DNA of 50,771 bases from Parvibaculaceae bacterium. GTDB lineage: Bacteria > Pseudomonadota > Alphaproteobacteria > Parvibaculales > Parvibaculaceae. Where the stretch lies: contig JARGNZ010000025.1 in the NCBI GenBank assembly GCA_029209985.1, positions 1-50,771 on the forward strand, read 5' to 3'. Shown here one piece after another: positions 24,850 to 33,934 of the stretch. The translations under genes were made by a program, and so were the position numbers. Each line of letters opens with the position of its first letter. Position 1 is the first letter of the stretch. Under the pieces are notes generated by a model that was not told the origin of the DNA, ran no database searches, and worked only from the letters and a program-made list of their open reading frames with translations.

Positions 24850-26904
24850 CTAGCCGACTTGTCCGCCTCCATCACGTGAAATGACGACAAGAGAGGGTCT
24901 TGGCGGGGTTTTTGGCTCGAAATCGGGCCAACGTGTTGCTGGATCGTCATAGGTGGACGCGCGTGCGAACGGTTTCCAATCTCCCGTGCCGTCTGAACCG
25001 GGGTGTTGGACGGCGACAAAAAGGGCCTCACCAGAGGGGGAAAAGCAGGGGCCACACATTTCAGCACCTATCGGCACTCTGAAAAACATGCGGGCTAAAC
25101 CGCGCAATTCACCTTCTGTTTCTAATGCCCAGATGCCGTCTGCGGTGCCTGATTTTTTGGCCCATGCGTGGCCTTGGTCGGTTGCCACCCAAAGCCTACC
25201 TTTTGGATCAACCGCCAAATTGTCGGGGCAGGCGAACCAGCCATTGGGTGATGTGTCGGGGTGCCAATCGGCCTGTACGGCGTCGTCGGTTGGGTCGCCA
25301 CAGGTGACGATAAGGTCCCAGGTGAATGCGGTGTTTGCAGCATCTTTGTTGGCATAGGTTAGTTCGACAATCTGTCCCCACAGGTTGGCCGCGCGTGGGT
25401 TTGGCCCGTCTTGCTGATCTTGAGTTCGGTTTTTGTTGTTGGTCAAGGAGACGTAGACTTTGCCGGTATGGGGGTTGGGCTGCACATCTTCTGGGCGGTC
25501 TAGTGGTGTGGCGTTTACAAGGTCGGCGGCATACCGGCATTCGATCATGACGTCAGCTTGGCTGGAAAATCCGTTCTTTTCGGTCAACTCTCCTGTGCCA
25601 TAAACCAGTGGTATCCATTCCCCGGTGCCATCTTCTGCAAAGCGAGCCGTGTAGAGGGTGCCGTCGCTGAGTAGCTGCATATTTGCAGCACGGTCGTCAG
25701 GGTTGAATTTCTTTGTACTGATGAATTTGTAAAGATACTCAAACCTTTGATCATCTCCTGAATAGACCACGACGCGGCCATCCTCTGTGAGCGATGTTTC
25801 GCAGCCTTCATGTTTGAAGCGACCGAGGGCTGTGTGTTTGACAGGTGTTGAGGTGGGGTCGTAGGGGTCGACTTCAACAATCCAACCAAAGCGATTGGCT
25901 TCGTTGGGTTCTTGTTCAATGTGAAAGCGTTTGTCGAACGCTCCCCATGGATAGATCCCGCGCGGGATGCCTAAGCGTTTGTAGTTGCGCTCTTCTGTAT
26001 GGCCGTCCACGTTGCCGGAAAAATACATGTGGAAGTTTTCTTCCGCCATTAAATAGGTGCCCCATGGGGTCATGCCGCCCGCGCAATTGTTGAGCGTGCC
26101 AATGACTATGGTGCCGCTTGGGTCTACATTGGTTTGTAGGCGTGGGTGGCCACTGGCGGGGCCATCGATGGTCATTTGTGTGGCCAGTGTGGAGATGCGG
26201 CGATTGTAAGGGCTGTTGGGCACGGCCTTCCATGCGCCGCTTGTCCGCGTAATTTCGACGATGCTGCCGCCGTGCGCTGCCATGGAAATTTCGGCAATCT
26301 CTTTGGTGTAGGCCGCACGTGGGTCTTTTGCTGTTGCCAAGCCGGGATGCATCAGCCGGTCTGTTGTGTATTCATGATTGACGCAGAGCAGGGCGCGGTC
26401 GCTGTTGGGGCGCTCAAAGGGGAGAGGGGTGAACCCGACATAATCGTTGTTGTAACCGAATTGCTTTAACTGTGCAGCGGCTGTTTGGTTTTTTGGATCA
26501 AATTCTGGGGCATCTTCAAACAAAGGATCCCCCCAGCGGATCAATATGTCGGCCTTGTGGTCGGGGGCAACATGGTGGGTTTCATCTACCCCGTGGGCAA
26601 TTTCGATGAAGTCAAAGCTTGAGGCTTGAGCCGCGTCACATGCAGCCAATGCAAATGCGCTGGTTGAGAGGGACAGGGCAAGGCCGGTTTTCCCAAACCC
26701 GCGCAGGGCATCGCGTCGGCTGATCCGTTTTTGCCAAACCTGACCTAAGGTCGGCGGGTTCGGGGCGCCGGCTGCCCGCTTAACGGGGTGGTCGTCATCT
26801 TCTTCAATGGCTTGCTCGAGGGTTGTGTTTGCGGGCAGCGGATGCAATTGGTTTGGCTCTAGGCCAGATTTTGGCGCGAGATCTGATTTTGGGTCGGTGG
26901 GCAT
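24850..26904 (-). CDS. phoX: PhoX family phosphatase, Tat-exported
   Basis: A 684-residue member of the PhoX (DUF839) family, calcium/iron-dependent alkaline phosphatases acting in the periplasm. A polar N-terminal extension precedes the twin-arginine signal SRRDALRGF (Arg63-Arg64), followed by a hydrophobic stretch ending LAAC at Cys89, which might also make it a lipoprotein. The NSDRALLCVNHEYT block (about 167-180) and the later GTLNNCAGGMTPWGTYL and ETSLTEDGRVVVYSGDD motifs are typical. It is divergent from gamma carbonic anhydrase. A perfect Pho half-box lies upstream on its strand, so phosphate control is possible. Confidence 0.92.
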   Translation of the reverse strand: MPTDPKSDLAPKSGLEPNQLHPLPANTTLEQAIEEDDDHPVKRAAGAPNPPTLGQVWQKRISRRDALRGFGKTGLALSLSTSAFALAACDAAQASSFDFIEIAHGVDETHHVAPDHKADILIRWGDPLFEDAPEFDPKNQTAAAQLKQFGYNNDYVGFTPLPFERPNSDRALLCVNHEYTTDRLMHPGLATAKDPRAAYTKEIAEISMAAHGGSIVEITRTSGAWKAVPNSPYNRRISTLATQMTIDGPASGHPRLQTNVDPSGTIVIGTLNNCAGGMTPWGTYLMAEENFHMYFSGNVDGHTEERNYKRLGIPRGIYPWGAFDKRFHIEQEPNEANRFGWIVEVDPYDPTSTPVKHTALGRFKHEGCETSLTEDGRVVVYSGDDQRFEYLYKFISTKKFNPDDRAANMQLLSDGTLYTARFAEDGTGEWIPLVYGTGELTEKNGFSSQADVMIECRYAADLVNATPLDRPEDVQPNPHTGKVYVSLTNNKNRTQDQQDGPNPRAANLWGQIVELTYANKDAANTAFTWDLIVTCGDPTDDAVQADWHPDTSPNGWFACPDNLAVDPKGRLWVATDQGHAWAKKSGTADGIWALETEGELRGLARMFFRVPIGAEMCGPCFSPSGEALFVAVQHPGSDGTGDWKPFARASTYDDPATRWPDFEPKTPPRPSLVVISRDGGGQVG

Positions 26905-26966
26905 GTCGGTGTCCCTCTTTGATGGCTCAACCTAGCAGAATTTTTCTCAGTCTAGCGGGTGGGCGC

Positions 26967-26982
26967 GTCATGTAAATGACAG
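26967..26982 (-). promoter_or_regulatory. Possible PhoB half-site upstream of phoX
   Basis: CTGTCAT on the minus strand (26982-26976) is a perfect Pho-box half-site, part of the palindrome GTCAT-gtaa-ATGAC (26967-26980), 72 bases upstream of phoX. The expected second repeat eleven bases on is poor, so the assignment is weak. Confidence 0.3.
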
Positions 26983-27027
26983 CCGCACGTGGGCGTGTCA
27001 TAGTGCGCAAAATATTGGGAGAATAAT

Positions 27028-27558
27028 ATGTCAATTTATGCACTGGGCGACGTCCGTCCGATCTTGCCAGCCAAAGGGTCCTATTGGGTTGCCCCGGATG
27101 CGCAGGTCATGGGTAATGTCGAATTAAAAAAGAATGCCAGCGTCTGGTTCAATGTCACCATTCGCGGCGACAACGAGCGCATTACCATTGGTGAAAACTC
27201 CAATGTGCAAGACGGTTCTGTATTGCACACGGATGTTGGCTCCCCGATGACATTGGGCAAGAACGTCACGATTGGCCATATGGTGATGCTGCATGGGTGC
27301 ACCATTGGCGATAATTCTTTGGTTGGTATCGGTTCTATCATTCTCAACAATGCCAAAATCGGTAAAAATTGTTTGATCGGTGCGAATGCCTTGATCACCG
27401 AAGGGAAAGAGATTCCAGACAATTCAATGGTGTTGGGATCACCGGGTAAAGTCGTCAAAACCTTTAGCCAAGAAGAGGGTGAAGCCTTGCGGTTGTCGGC
27501 AGACCATTATGTCGAAAACTGGCAGCGGTATGCTCAAGAATTGGTTGCGATTGATTAG
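27028..27558 (+). CDS. Gamma carbonic anhydrase family protein
   Basis: A 176-residue left-handed beta-helix protein. Three zinc-ligand histidines are at His67 (SVLHTD), His84 and His89 (IGHMVMLHG). The N-terminal [10 protein letters not shown] segment and C-terminal GSPGKVVK are typical of YrdA/CaiE-like proteins, a trimer with the zinc at subunit interfaces. Many such bacterial proteins have low or unproven carbonic anhydrase activity. GGGAGA precedes the start. It is divergent from phoX. Confidence 0.93.
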   Translation: MSIYALGDVRPILPAKGSYWVAPDAQVMGNVELKKNASVWFNVTIRGDNERITIGENSNVQDGSVLHTDVGSPMTLGKNVTIGHMVMLHGCTIGDNSLVGIGSIILNNAKIGKNCLIGANALITEGKEIPDNSMVLGSPGKVVKTFSQEEGEALRLSADHYVENWQRYAQELVAID

Positions 27559-27629
27559 GCATCTTGGGTGGCCCATTTGAGCTGGCCCGTTGAATGGGCA
27601 TCGATATTTGCCAATAGGCTAGAGGTTTT

Positions 27630-28823
27630 ATGAGCATATTCCCGACATTGCTGTGCCCTTTTTTCATGCTCCGGTTTTGGGGCGTGTTGGCTCTGCTAGT
27701 GGCGGGGATGCTCAGCCTTTCTTCTTATGCGCATGGGCAAGCGCCCTCGTTCTCTGGTCGTTATGATGGGCTGGGGATCGGGGCGGACGCCGTGCTGAGT
27801 TTAGAAGAGTTGGAGGGGCGCGTTGTCGGGCGCCTCACGTTGAAAGACAATCAGTCATTCTCACTTAATGGTCGGCGCAGTGGAGATGTGGCGCAAGGCT
27901 CATTAATGCGCAATGCCCTCAAGCAATTTTTCTACATTGAGCCTCGGGCATTGGGGGTGCAACTTCTCATCATTCCAGCGGGGGAGGACGGAACGCCATT
28001 GCTTGCGAAAGGCCAAGAGCTGTCCTTTATTCGCCAAGGTGTGCAACTGCCAAAGCCTGTCTCTTTCCAAAAAGCCCCCACCTCTAGCCCATTGGCTTTG
28101 CCTCGTTTTTTGGATGAGTTTCGGAATTGGTCCCCGCAAGATTTGGCCCGTGTCTATGTCGGCTTGGAGGCCAAAGACCAAGGACTGATCAGCCTATTTG
28201 ATTATGCCAGTGCGGAGATATTATGGCGGATATGTGTGTCAACGCCTCCGCATGAAGACCTCTCAGCGGTGCAGCTTAATCGTCTGCTGACGCGCCAAGC
28301 AACCGATTGCCGTGCGTATCTTAAGATGATTGCGAAGGTGCGGGACAGCGGCCAAATTGATCTCTTTATCCGGCGGGCTAATTTTCAGTTTGAATTGATC
28401 CGTAAGACTTATGAGTGCAATCGCGCTCAGAAAAGTAAAAGTATGTGTCATGAGGTGAATGCGTTAAGCGCGCCGCTCATTAGTGAATGGCGTCCTGCTA
28501 TTGCAATTATGGAGGGGTTGGTGACACCGCACCCCGCGATTGGGATAACTGAGGCAAGTGGGGTAAATGGGGCAAGTGGGGCAAGTGGGGTCACTGAGAA
28601 CACACCCTTGTCTAAACCGCGTGTGATCTCAAAACGCGCGCCGTCTCACGTGCCAAGCCCGGCTGTTGTTGAAGATAAGGGAGAGACTGTTAGGGGCCTG
28701 CGGTCCACGCTTGAGACTTTTGCCCCTCTGCCCCAAGAACGTCCAACCTTTGTCGAGGTGGCGGACGTGGTCGCTCAGGGTGCCTCATCGGTGCGGCTGC
28801 CGATGCGAAGGCCGCACCGTTAG
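27630..28823 (+). CDS. Unknown secreted protein with a 9-base-repeat segment
   Basis: A 397-residue protein with an N-terminal signal peptide (hydrophobic core at about 14-32, ending AHGQA). A beta-rich front domain (about 36-125; GRYDGLGIGADAVLSLEELEGRVVGRL) is followed by a helical domain with four cysteines (about 190-280). Residues from about 309 on are low in complexity, with an ASG/VNG repeat encoded by tandem 9-base units (28553-28588). I know no family. AGAGG before 27630 supports this start. Confidence 0.7.
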   Translation: MSIFPTLLCPFFMLRFWGVLALLVAGMLSLSSYAHGQAPSFSGRYDGLGIGADAVLSLEELEGRVVGRLTLKDNQSFSLNGRRSGDVAQGSLMRNALKQFFYIEPRALGVQLLIIPAGEDGTPLLAKGQELSFIRQGVQLPKPVSFQKAPTSSPLALPRFLDEFRNWSPQDLARVYVGLEAKDQGLISLFDYASAEILWRICVSTPPHEDLSAVQLNRLLTRQATDCRAYLKMIAKVRDSGQIDLFIRRANFQFELIRKTYECNRAQKSKSMCHEVNALSAPLISEWRPAIAIMEGLVTPHPAIGITEASGVNGASGASGVTENTPLSKPRVISKRAPSHVPSPAVVEDKGETVRGLRSTLETFAPLPQERPTFVEVADVVAQGASSVRLPMRRPHR

Positions 28824-28831
28824 GCATGATT

Positions 28832-29494
28832 TTAAGCTGCGTTTTCGTTTTTCTCGTCGTGTTCTGTGGTGGTTGACATGGCCCCACGTGGGCGACGCCA
28901 GACGCGGCGAATTTTTGCATCTGTTTCTGGGCCGTAGTTGATCCACGCGGTTCTATCTGCCGTGGCATCTACCACAAAAAGCGCATCCCCATTCGCGATC
29001 AATTGGCTGAGGTGGTTCAAAATGCCCGGTGCTGTGGTTTTGGCATTAACGATCCAGATGTTGGGCGCAATTTTGAGCGCAGGCCCTAAAGACATGATCG
29101 CTTGTTCTACCGCTGCGCCGTGGCGTGAGCGGATGTCTGTTGTGACAATGAAGTTGCTGGTTTCAGCTTTTTTGCGGCGATCGATTTGCCCCTTACCCGT
29201 GCCGTAGACGGGACGGCTGTCTTCCACGGTTGCGGGGGTTGATGACATGTTGCCTGAGCGTTTGTCGTCGAAGTAGGCCGCAAAAACGCTTACCTCACGC
29301 GCGGCTTTCCATGCCTGAGACCCTTCGGGCGCAATTTGGCTGTCTGCAACCACGCGGCCCTCTGAGATATATTTTTCCATGGCCACATAGGTGTAGGGGC
29401 CATAGGTTTGCTCGCCATATTTCAGGACCCAATGGTTGGTTTGTGTTCCGTCGTCATTGGTCGGGGTTTGACCTTTTTCAGATTTTGCACTCAT
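28832..29494 (-). CDS. GYF_2 (DUF4339) domain protein
   Basis: A 220-residue protein with a GYF_2 domain at about 22-65 (WVLKYGEQTYGPYTYVAMEKYISEGRV..DSQI..GSQAWKAA), a fold that binds proline-rich peptides. The rest (about 100-205) has an unfamiliar alpha/beta segment with NFIVTTDIRSRHGAAVEQAI. No membrane helix is visible, so it may be a soluble or peripheral protein. The start at 29494 follows a weak site; a longer frame reaches 29722 but is not supported. It is divergent from a crotonase gene. Confidence 0.75.
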   Translation of the reverse strand: MSAKSEKGQTPTNDDGTQTNHWVLKYGEQTYGPYTYVAMEKYISEGRVVADSQIAPEGSQAWKAAREVSVFAAYFDDKRSGNMSSTPATVEDSRPVYGTGKGQIDRRKKAETSNFIVTTDIRSRHGAAVEQAIMSLGPALKIAPNIWIVNAKTTAPGILNHLSQLIANGDALFVVDATADRTAWINYGPETDAKIRRVWRRPRGAMSTTTEHDEKNENAA

Positions 29495-29724
29495 CGTTCG
29501 TTCCATTCGTGATTCGACTGATCGCCTCAATTTTCCGACAAAAGACCCGCTATGCCGGTTCTTACTGAAACTCCCTAAAAGTGAGGTGTGTGGGTGCCAA
29601 TGGGACGCTGCGTCAAAACCGAAGCGCTTGCTCCAGTTGATTTGACGCGGCACATTAGCTGCCAAACGGGTCTCACTCCTTTGGGATCTCCTAAAGTAAA
29701 CATCAAAATAACAGGGAGGCATTA

Positions 29725-30504
29725 ATGGCTGATTATGATTTTTGCCAAGTTGAGCGCGACGGGCATCTTTTTATTGTGACAATTAATCGTCCACAGGCGA
29801 TGAATTCACTCCACCCACCGGCAAATTTTGAGCTGGAAAAGGCTTTTAACGAGTTTGCGGCCGATCCAGATCTTTGGGTTGCCATCATCACGGGGGCCGG
29901 AGACCGGGCATTTAGTGCGGGGAATGACCTGAAATGGACGGCTGAAGGCAAAAAAATGGAAGTGCCGGAGACCGGTTTCGCGGGGCTGACCTCTCGATAT
30001 GACCTTAATAAGCCAGTAATCGCGGCTGTGAATGGCGTGGCCATGGGCGGTGGCTTTGAAATCGCTTTGGCGTGCGACCTGATTATTGCCTCAGATAATG
30101 CGACCTTTGCGTTGCCAGAGCCGAAAGTTGGCTTGGCAGCTTTGGCGGGCGGCTTGCACCGTTTGCCGCGTCAAATCCCTGTGAAACAAGCCATGGGTAT
30201 GATTTTGACCGGTCGCCGGGTGGGTGCTGAGGAAGGCCAGAGCCTTGGCTTCGTCAATGAAGTGGTGCCTGCGGCTGAGCTGTTGGACGCCGCCAAGCGG
30301 TGGGCCGCTCAAATTATTGAGTGTTCGCCCATGTCCATTCGCGCTTCCAAAGAAGCTGTTTATCAGGGGCTTGATGAAGCTGACTTGGCAAAAGCTATTA
30401 CGGCTCATTATCCAGCCGTTGGTGCTCTTTTCAAAAGTGAAGATTTGATCGAAGGGCCAACAGCTTTTGCGCAGAAGCGGAAGCCTGTTTGGAAAGGGCG
30501 CTAA
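29725..30504 (+). CDS. Enoyl-CoA hydratase/isomerase, CaiD-like
   Basis: A 259-residue crotonase-fold enzyme with both catalytic glutamates present: Glu112 in GGGFEIALACD and Glu132 in LPEPKVG. The oxyanion segment AFSAGNDLK lies at 62-70. The combination FEIALACD and FALPEPKVGL resembles carnitinyl-CoA dehydratase CaiD more than short-chain enoyl-CoA hydratase, though substrate choice is not proven. GGGAGG precedes the ATG. It is followed by an intrinsic terminator and has no caiABC-type neighbours, so a general acyl-CoA dehydration role is as likely. Confidence 0.9.
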   Translation: MADYDFCQVERDGHLFIVTINRPQAMNSLHPPANFELEKAFNEFAADPDLWVAIITGAGDRAFSAGNDLKWTAEGKKMEVPETGFAGLTSRYDLNKPVIAAVNGVAMGGGFEIALACDLIIASDNATFALPEPKVGLAALAGGLHRLPRQIPVKQAMGMILTGRRVGAEEGQSLGFVNEVVPAAELLDAAKRWAAQIIECSPMSIRASKEAVYQGLDEADLAKAITAHYPAVGALFKSEDLIEGPTAFAQKRKPVWKGR

Positions 30505-30528
30505 GCGCTTTTAGTTTTATGATGACGC

Positions 30529-30559
30529 AAAGGCCTCGCTTGTTAGCGGGGCCTTTTTT
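30529..30559 (+). terminator. Intrinsic terminator after crotonase
   Basis: Bases 30529-30540 pair with 30545-30556 (one wobble) around a TGTT loop and are followed by TTT. Confidence 0.9.
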
Positions 30560-30619
30560 GTGACGGTGCATCTCAATACGTTCTTAAAATCTTGCTTGAA
30601 ACATCCCCTTAAACTGCCA

Positions 30620-30682
30620 CCGGCTCCGATGCTGGGTGCAACGGAGCCGGCTTCGACAGGACCAGACCTTGGGGGAAGGTCT
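30620..30682 (-). terminator. Two tandem hairpins behind the BTLCP gene
   Basis: CCGGCTCCG (30620-30628) pairs with CGGAGCCGG (30642-30650). AGACCTT (30664-30670) pairs with AAGGTCT (30676-30682). They lie just after the minus-strand BTLCP gene, which ends at 30697, and probably stabilise or end its message. No T-tract is present. Confidence 0.55.
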
Positions 30683-30696
30683 AGTCGGGGGGTCTC

Positions 30697-31563
30697 TTAG
30701 TCTCTTAACGCGCCTGACGTGTCACGATAGAGACGGAGCGGAATGGCTGCTGATACGTCAGCCACGCGCTTTTTCTTAATGGTATCCCCTGCACGATTGC
30801 TCAGTTTGGCTGGACGCGCTTGGGGCGCTGCGGCCACAGTATCGGCTGGTTTTTTACCGGGAAAGAGGCGGTCCTTCATGCCTGTAGGAGGCAATTCGGC
30901 GGTGCGCATAGATCCCTTTGCTTGACGGTCGGCGTCTAGGTTTACCCAGACATAAGGGTGGTGACGTGATTGGCGTTTCACCCAAGAGTAGGGAGCGTCT
31001 GCCCACAGGCTTACTTCCCAGTTTTGGTTGTCGAGCACGTATTCGCCTTGCTGCGTTACCGCAAGAAGTACGGCGTGACCGGCACCATCCCATTGCTTCA
31101 CCACGCTGAGCAGCAATGAACTTGCAGGCCAGCCGCGTTCAATCAGAAGCTTGCGTTTAAGCAGCGCATAATCTTCGCAGTCTCCGCCATTAGAGGTCGG
31201 GTAGGACCACCATTCTGCACGGTCGTGCAGGGCGAGGTCTTCTACCGGACGTACTGTGCGGTTCACGTAATCATTGACGTGATTAAGCTCAAGCCATTTC
31301 TCGGTCGATAGGTGTACCGGTGGCGCCAAGGCAGTTTCAAACGCTGCATTCTGCACGCTTGCTGTTTGGCTTTGGCATTCTTCGGGGTTTCGCAAGCAAA
31401 ACCCGATGTAGCCAAATGGCGGTACAACTTCTTGCCCGACTGGCATGGCGGCACTTCGACCTTGCGAAGGCAGCCCTTTAATTGACCCCGTAATTGTTGT
31501 TGTCTGACATCCACCCAGATACAGAACAAACCCAACTGCGAGTAGTAATCGCAATGTAAACAT
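30697..31563 (-). CDS. Transglutaminase-like cysteine protease (BTLCP/LapG-like) lipoprotein
   Basis: A 288-residue protein with a lipobox YLGGC (Cys19). The catalytic triad of bacterial transglutaminase-like cysteine proteases is visible: Cys129 in GGDCEDYA, His163 in GAGHAVLL and Asp178 in VLDNQNW. LapG, a family member, clips surface adhesins in response to c-di-GMP, but no LapD partner or LapA-type adhesin is seen here. The C-terminal 60 residues are basic and low in complexity. The start at 31563 lies just before the signal peptide; a frame start at 31608 is less likely. Confidence 0.87.
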   Translation of the reverse strand: MFTLRLLLAVGFVLYLGGCQTTTITGSIKGLPSQGRSAAMPVGQEVVPPFGYIGFCLRNPEECQSQTASVQNAAFETALAPPVHLSTEKWLELNHVNDYVNRTVRPVEDLALHDRAEWWSYPTSNGGDCEDYALLKRKLLIERGWPASSLLLSVVKQWDGAGHAVLLAVTQQGEYVLDNQNWEVSLWADAPYSWVKRQSRHHPYVWVNLDADRQAKGSMRTAELPPTGMKDRLFPGKKPADTVAAAPQARPAKLSNRAGDTIKKKRVADVSAAIPLRLYRDTSGALRD

Positions 31564-32009
31564 AATATCTAACCCCAGATTTATGATCCTGTGGCTCGAT
31601 ACTGTCACTTACGTCTTCACTAACATGTAATTGTGGTTGCGTTACTTTATGTAATGTTGAGTATATTTTATATATAGTTTGACTATATTTCGTGTAAAAC
31701 AAGTTTCTTGTTTTAATTGCAGTTGAAACGAATTTTAGTTGAATTTTGGGGAATGCAATTTCAGGCGGTTCTGGGCCGGTTTTATGGTTTCTCATTTCTT
31801 AACGGCTTGGTATTGGGAAATGTCTATCGACTATTTGGGCAAGAAGGTGCCTGCATCCGTTGCAACCTTGGGCGCATTGTTGGCATGTATTTTTGTTGAA
31901 AATTTCTGCAATTTTGCTGCAGCAACAGGTTCAGTCTCAGCTTCTTTGGGAAGGGAAGCTGAACTTTGACTTGTTTTAAGTTTGTGTAAGCGGGGGCTGT
32001 GCGGCTGGT
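31564..32009. other. 446-base gap, AT-rich
   Basis: An AT-rich stretch at about 31640-31700 (runs such as ATATATAG) lies upstream of the BTLCP gene and may hold its promoter, though no clear -35/-10 pair was fixed. Short open frames at 31717-31969 lack ribosome-binding sites and conserved character. No repeat or RNA gene was seen. Confidence 0.4.
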
Positions 32010-32642
32010 TTAGAGCTTACCGAATGGGCGCGAGGCGGCCATTGGGTGGTTGGGTACATTGTCAAATTGAATGCCCAGCCCTTCAGGTGCATGGCGGACA
32101 ACGTGGCCTTTCATGCGGCCAATTGTGACAGGGCTTCCAATTGGGAGGCGCAAATGGGTGCCCACTAAAACGCCGCTTAAAGACATGTCGAGCACCTTGC
32201 AATCAATTTGCTCGCCGTTTTCCAAAATGATTTTGGAGGTCGTGCCTAATGAACGGCTGTCGGGCATGTGTCGGGGGAATTGACGTAAGTTTTCTGCCTT
32301 CTCCCCTTTACCTGCTTGCATTTTAGATAACCATTGAATGCGCTCTTCCACTTTTGCGCGGTGGGTATCTGGTAGTTTTAATTCTATGGCAAAGCCTTCG
32401 TTGAGGAACCGGCGCACGGGGCCTTCAAAGCGGCCCAGGTCATCTAGATAGATGATGAGGTGGTCGTTGATCAGCACTTTTGCGTCTGATTGTAGGGCGA
32501 TGCCGACCAACGAAATATCTGTAACTTTGCAACTAAACTCTTGGCCATCAGGCACCATCAAGCGTCCATTGACGCTGACGTGGAACCGCTCGTTGCGGCG
32601 GCGATCTGTGTCGCTTGCTTGGTCAGCAGATGTCCCGTGCAT
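32010..32642 (-). CDS. Double PilZ domain protein
   Basis: A 210-residue protein with two PilZ-like domains. The first (about 14-90) has RRRNERF and DISLVG, matching the RxxxR and DxSxxG motifs closely. The second (about 110-200) has FPRHMPDSR and DMSLSG. Each could bind c-di-GMP, or one may serve in dimerisation. It is unlinked to obvious c-di-GMP enzymes. It is divergent from an OmpA-family lipoprotein across 227 bases, suggesting, without proof, a link to surface or envelope functions. Confidence 0.87.
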   Translation of the reverse strand: MHGTSADQASDTDRRRNERFHVSVNGRLMVPDGQEFSCKVTDISLVGIALQSDAKVLINDHLIIYLDDLGRFEGPVRRFLNEGFAIELKLPDTHRAKVEERIQWLSKMQAGKGEKAENLRQFPRHMPDSRSLGTTSKIILENGEQIDCKVLDMSLSGVLVGTHLRLPIGSPVTIGRMKGHVVRHAPEGLGIQFDNVPNHPMAASRPFGKL

Positions 32643-32869
32643 AAGTCAGACTCGTCATAAAGTTGTCGATCAATTATTTAAAGTTTGGACCGGGTTGGTT
32701 AATAACTTCCTATCGACTGGCAAAAATGTGCATTCTTGCGGTATAAGTTTGGGGAAACCCTCTCTTGGTGGCTCTGAGGCATGAAACCTGCCGAGGGGAG
32801 GCGTGTGTAATGCGAGCTTTGGAGGCCTCTTGGTCGGGGGTGTTTGAAGCGGCGGAAGGAATTTGAACA

Positions 32870-33769
32870 ATGTGGCAAGTGAGAAACGGGGCGGGGTACG
32901 CACTGATGAATATCCAAGGGCAAGGATCTATTAACCATAACCGATCCCGGTTTTCTGCCGTGCGCGCTTTGTTAGGGCTGATGCTTGTGCTGCCGCTTCT
33001 GTCGGCTTGTACGTCTTTGTTAAAAGAGGCTGAGGGGACGGCTGCGATTGGAACTGTGTTTCAGAAAACGCTCTACAGCAGCAATATGTCTTTGGCTCAG
33101 ATGCGGTCAACGCAAGGGGCTGATCAAGCGGCTGAATTTTATGCCTCGCGGGCTCTTTCCGCAGCACCGGGGTCGGACTTGGCCCCTCTGGCGGCCCAAA
33201 GTGCAGAGCAAGTGGATGCCAAGCGGCGTTTAGATGCTGCCTTTGCATTGGGCGGGCGTGATAAAGTGGCTGAGTTGATGGCGACGACGCAAACGGCTTA
33301 TGATTGCTGGGTTTATGAAACCAGTGTTGATGTGGCTTCAGCAGCAGGGCTTGCGTGCCGGAATGATTTTGTTGCGCGTATGGTGCGATTGGAAGAGCAG
33401 CTTGCCCCCAAATTGGTTCAGCCCGTTGGTCCGAGCAAAGCAACTTATACGGTTTACTTTAGCTTTGACGAAAGTTTGATTTCGGCTGAGGCGCTGGAGG
33501 TGCTGACGGCTGCGATTGACCAAGCACGCAGAGAAGGCCATTCCCGCATTCATATCGGTGGTTATACGGATACCGCTGGCAGTGCGGAGTATAATGATGG
33601 TCTTTCTGTGCGCCGGGCTCAAATGGTGGAAACTGTGCTGATTGAATTGGGTGCGCTGGAAGAAGCGATTGAGATTATGGGGTACGGCGAAACATTTCCG
33701 CAGGTGCAGACTGGTGATGGGGTGCGTGAGCCGTTGAACCGTCGTGGGGTGGTGACATTACTCCCTTGA
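32870..33769 (+). CDS. OmpA-family lipoprotein
   Basis: A 299-residue outer-membrane lipoprotein. A hydrophobic segment ends in LLSAC with Cys47 as lipidation site. A helical middle part is followed by an OmpA-like peptidoglycan-binding domain at about 195-299 (VYFSFDES ... IHIGGYTDTAGSAEYNDGLSVRRAQMV ... GYGETFP). The start at 32870 has GGAAGGA nine bases upstream; M13 at 32906 would give a more usual signal length. Two cysteines in the middle domain (AYDCWVYE and GLACRND) may form a disulfide. Confidence 0.88.
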   Translation: MWQVRNGAGYALMNIQGQGSINHNRSRFSAVRALLGLMLVLPLLSACTSLLKEAEGTAAIGTVFQKTLYSSNMSLAQMRSTQGADQAAEFYASRALSAAPGSDLAPLAAQSAEQVDAKRRLDAAFALGGRDKVAELMATTQTAYDCWVYETSVDVASAAGLACRNDFVARMVRLEEQLAPKLVQPVGPSKATYTVYFSFDESLISAEALEVLTAAIDQARREGHSRIHIGGYTDTAGSAEYNDGLSVRRAQMVETVLIELGALEEAIEIMGYGETFPQVQTGDGVREPLNRRGVVTLLP

Positions 33770-33934
33770 GTGTGTACACCCTAAGTTAGAAATATGTGAT
33801 GAGAAGTGCCATTTTGCGCGACATTTACTCAGAAATTTAGTTTCTTTTTTGTCAGTAGGCGCTATCGTCCAAATAAATGTCGCTTCAAGCGGCGTATCAT
33901 AAAGGCTGCTCAAAAGCTGTTCGGGGAGAAGTTC

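Noticed and set aside
30697-31563. Calling this gene lapG
   Set aside because: The triad fits the wider BTLCP family, but no LapD/LapA context is seen, so the symbol would be over-specific.
31717-31969. Two overlapping short plus-strand frames in the 31.6-32.0 kb gap
   Set aside because: No ribosome-binding site, aromatic/Cys-rich composition atypical of real genes, and no domain.
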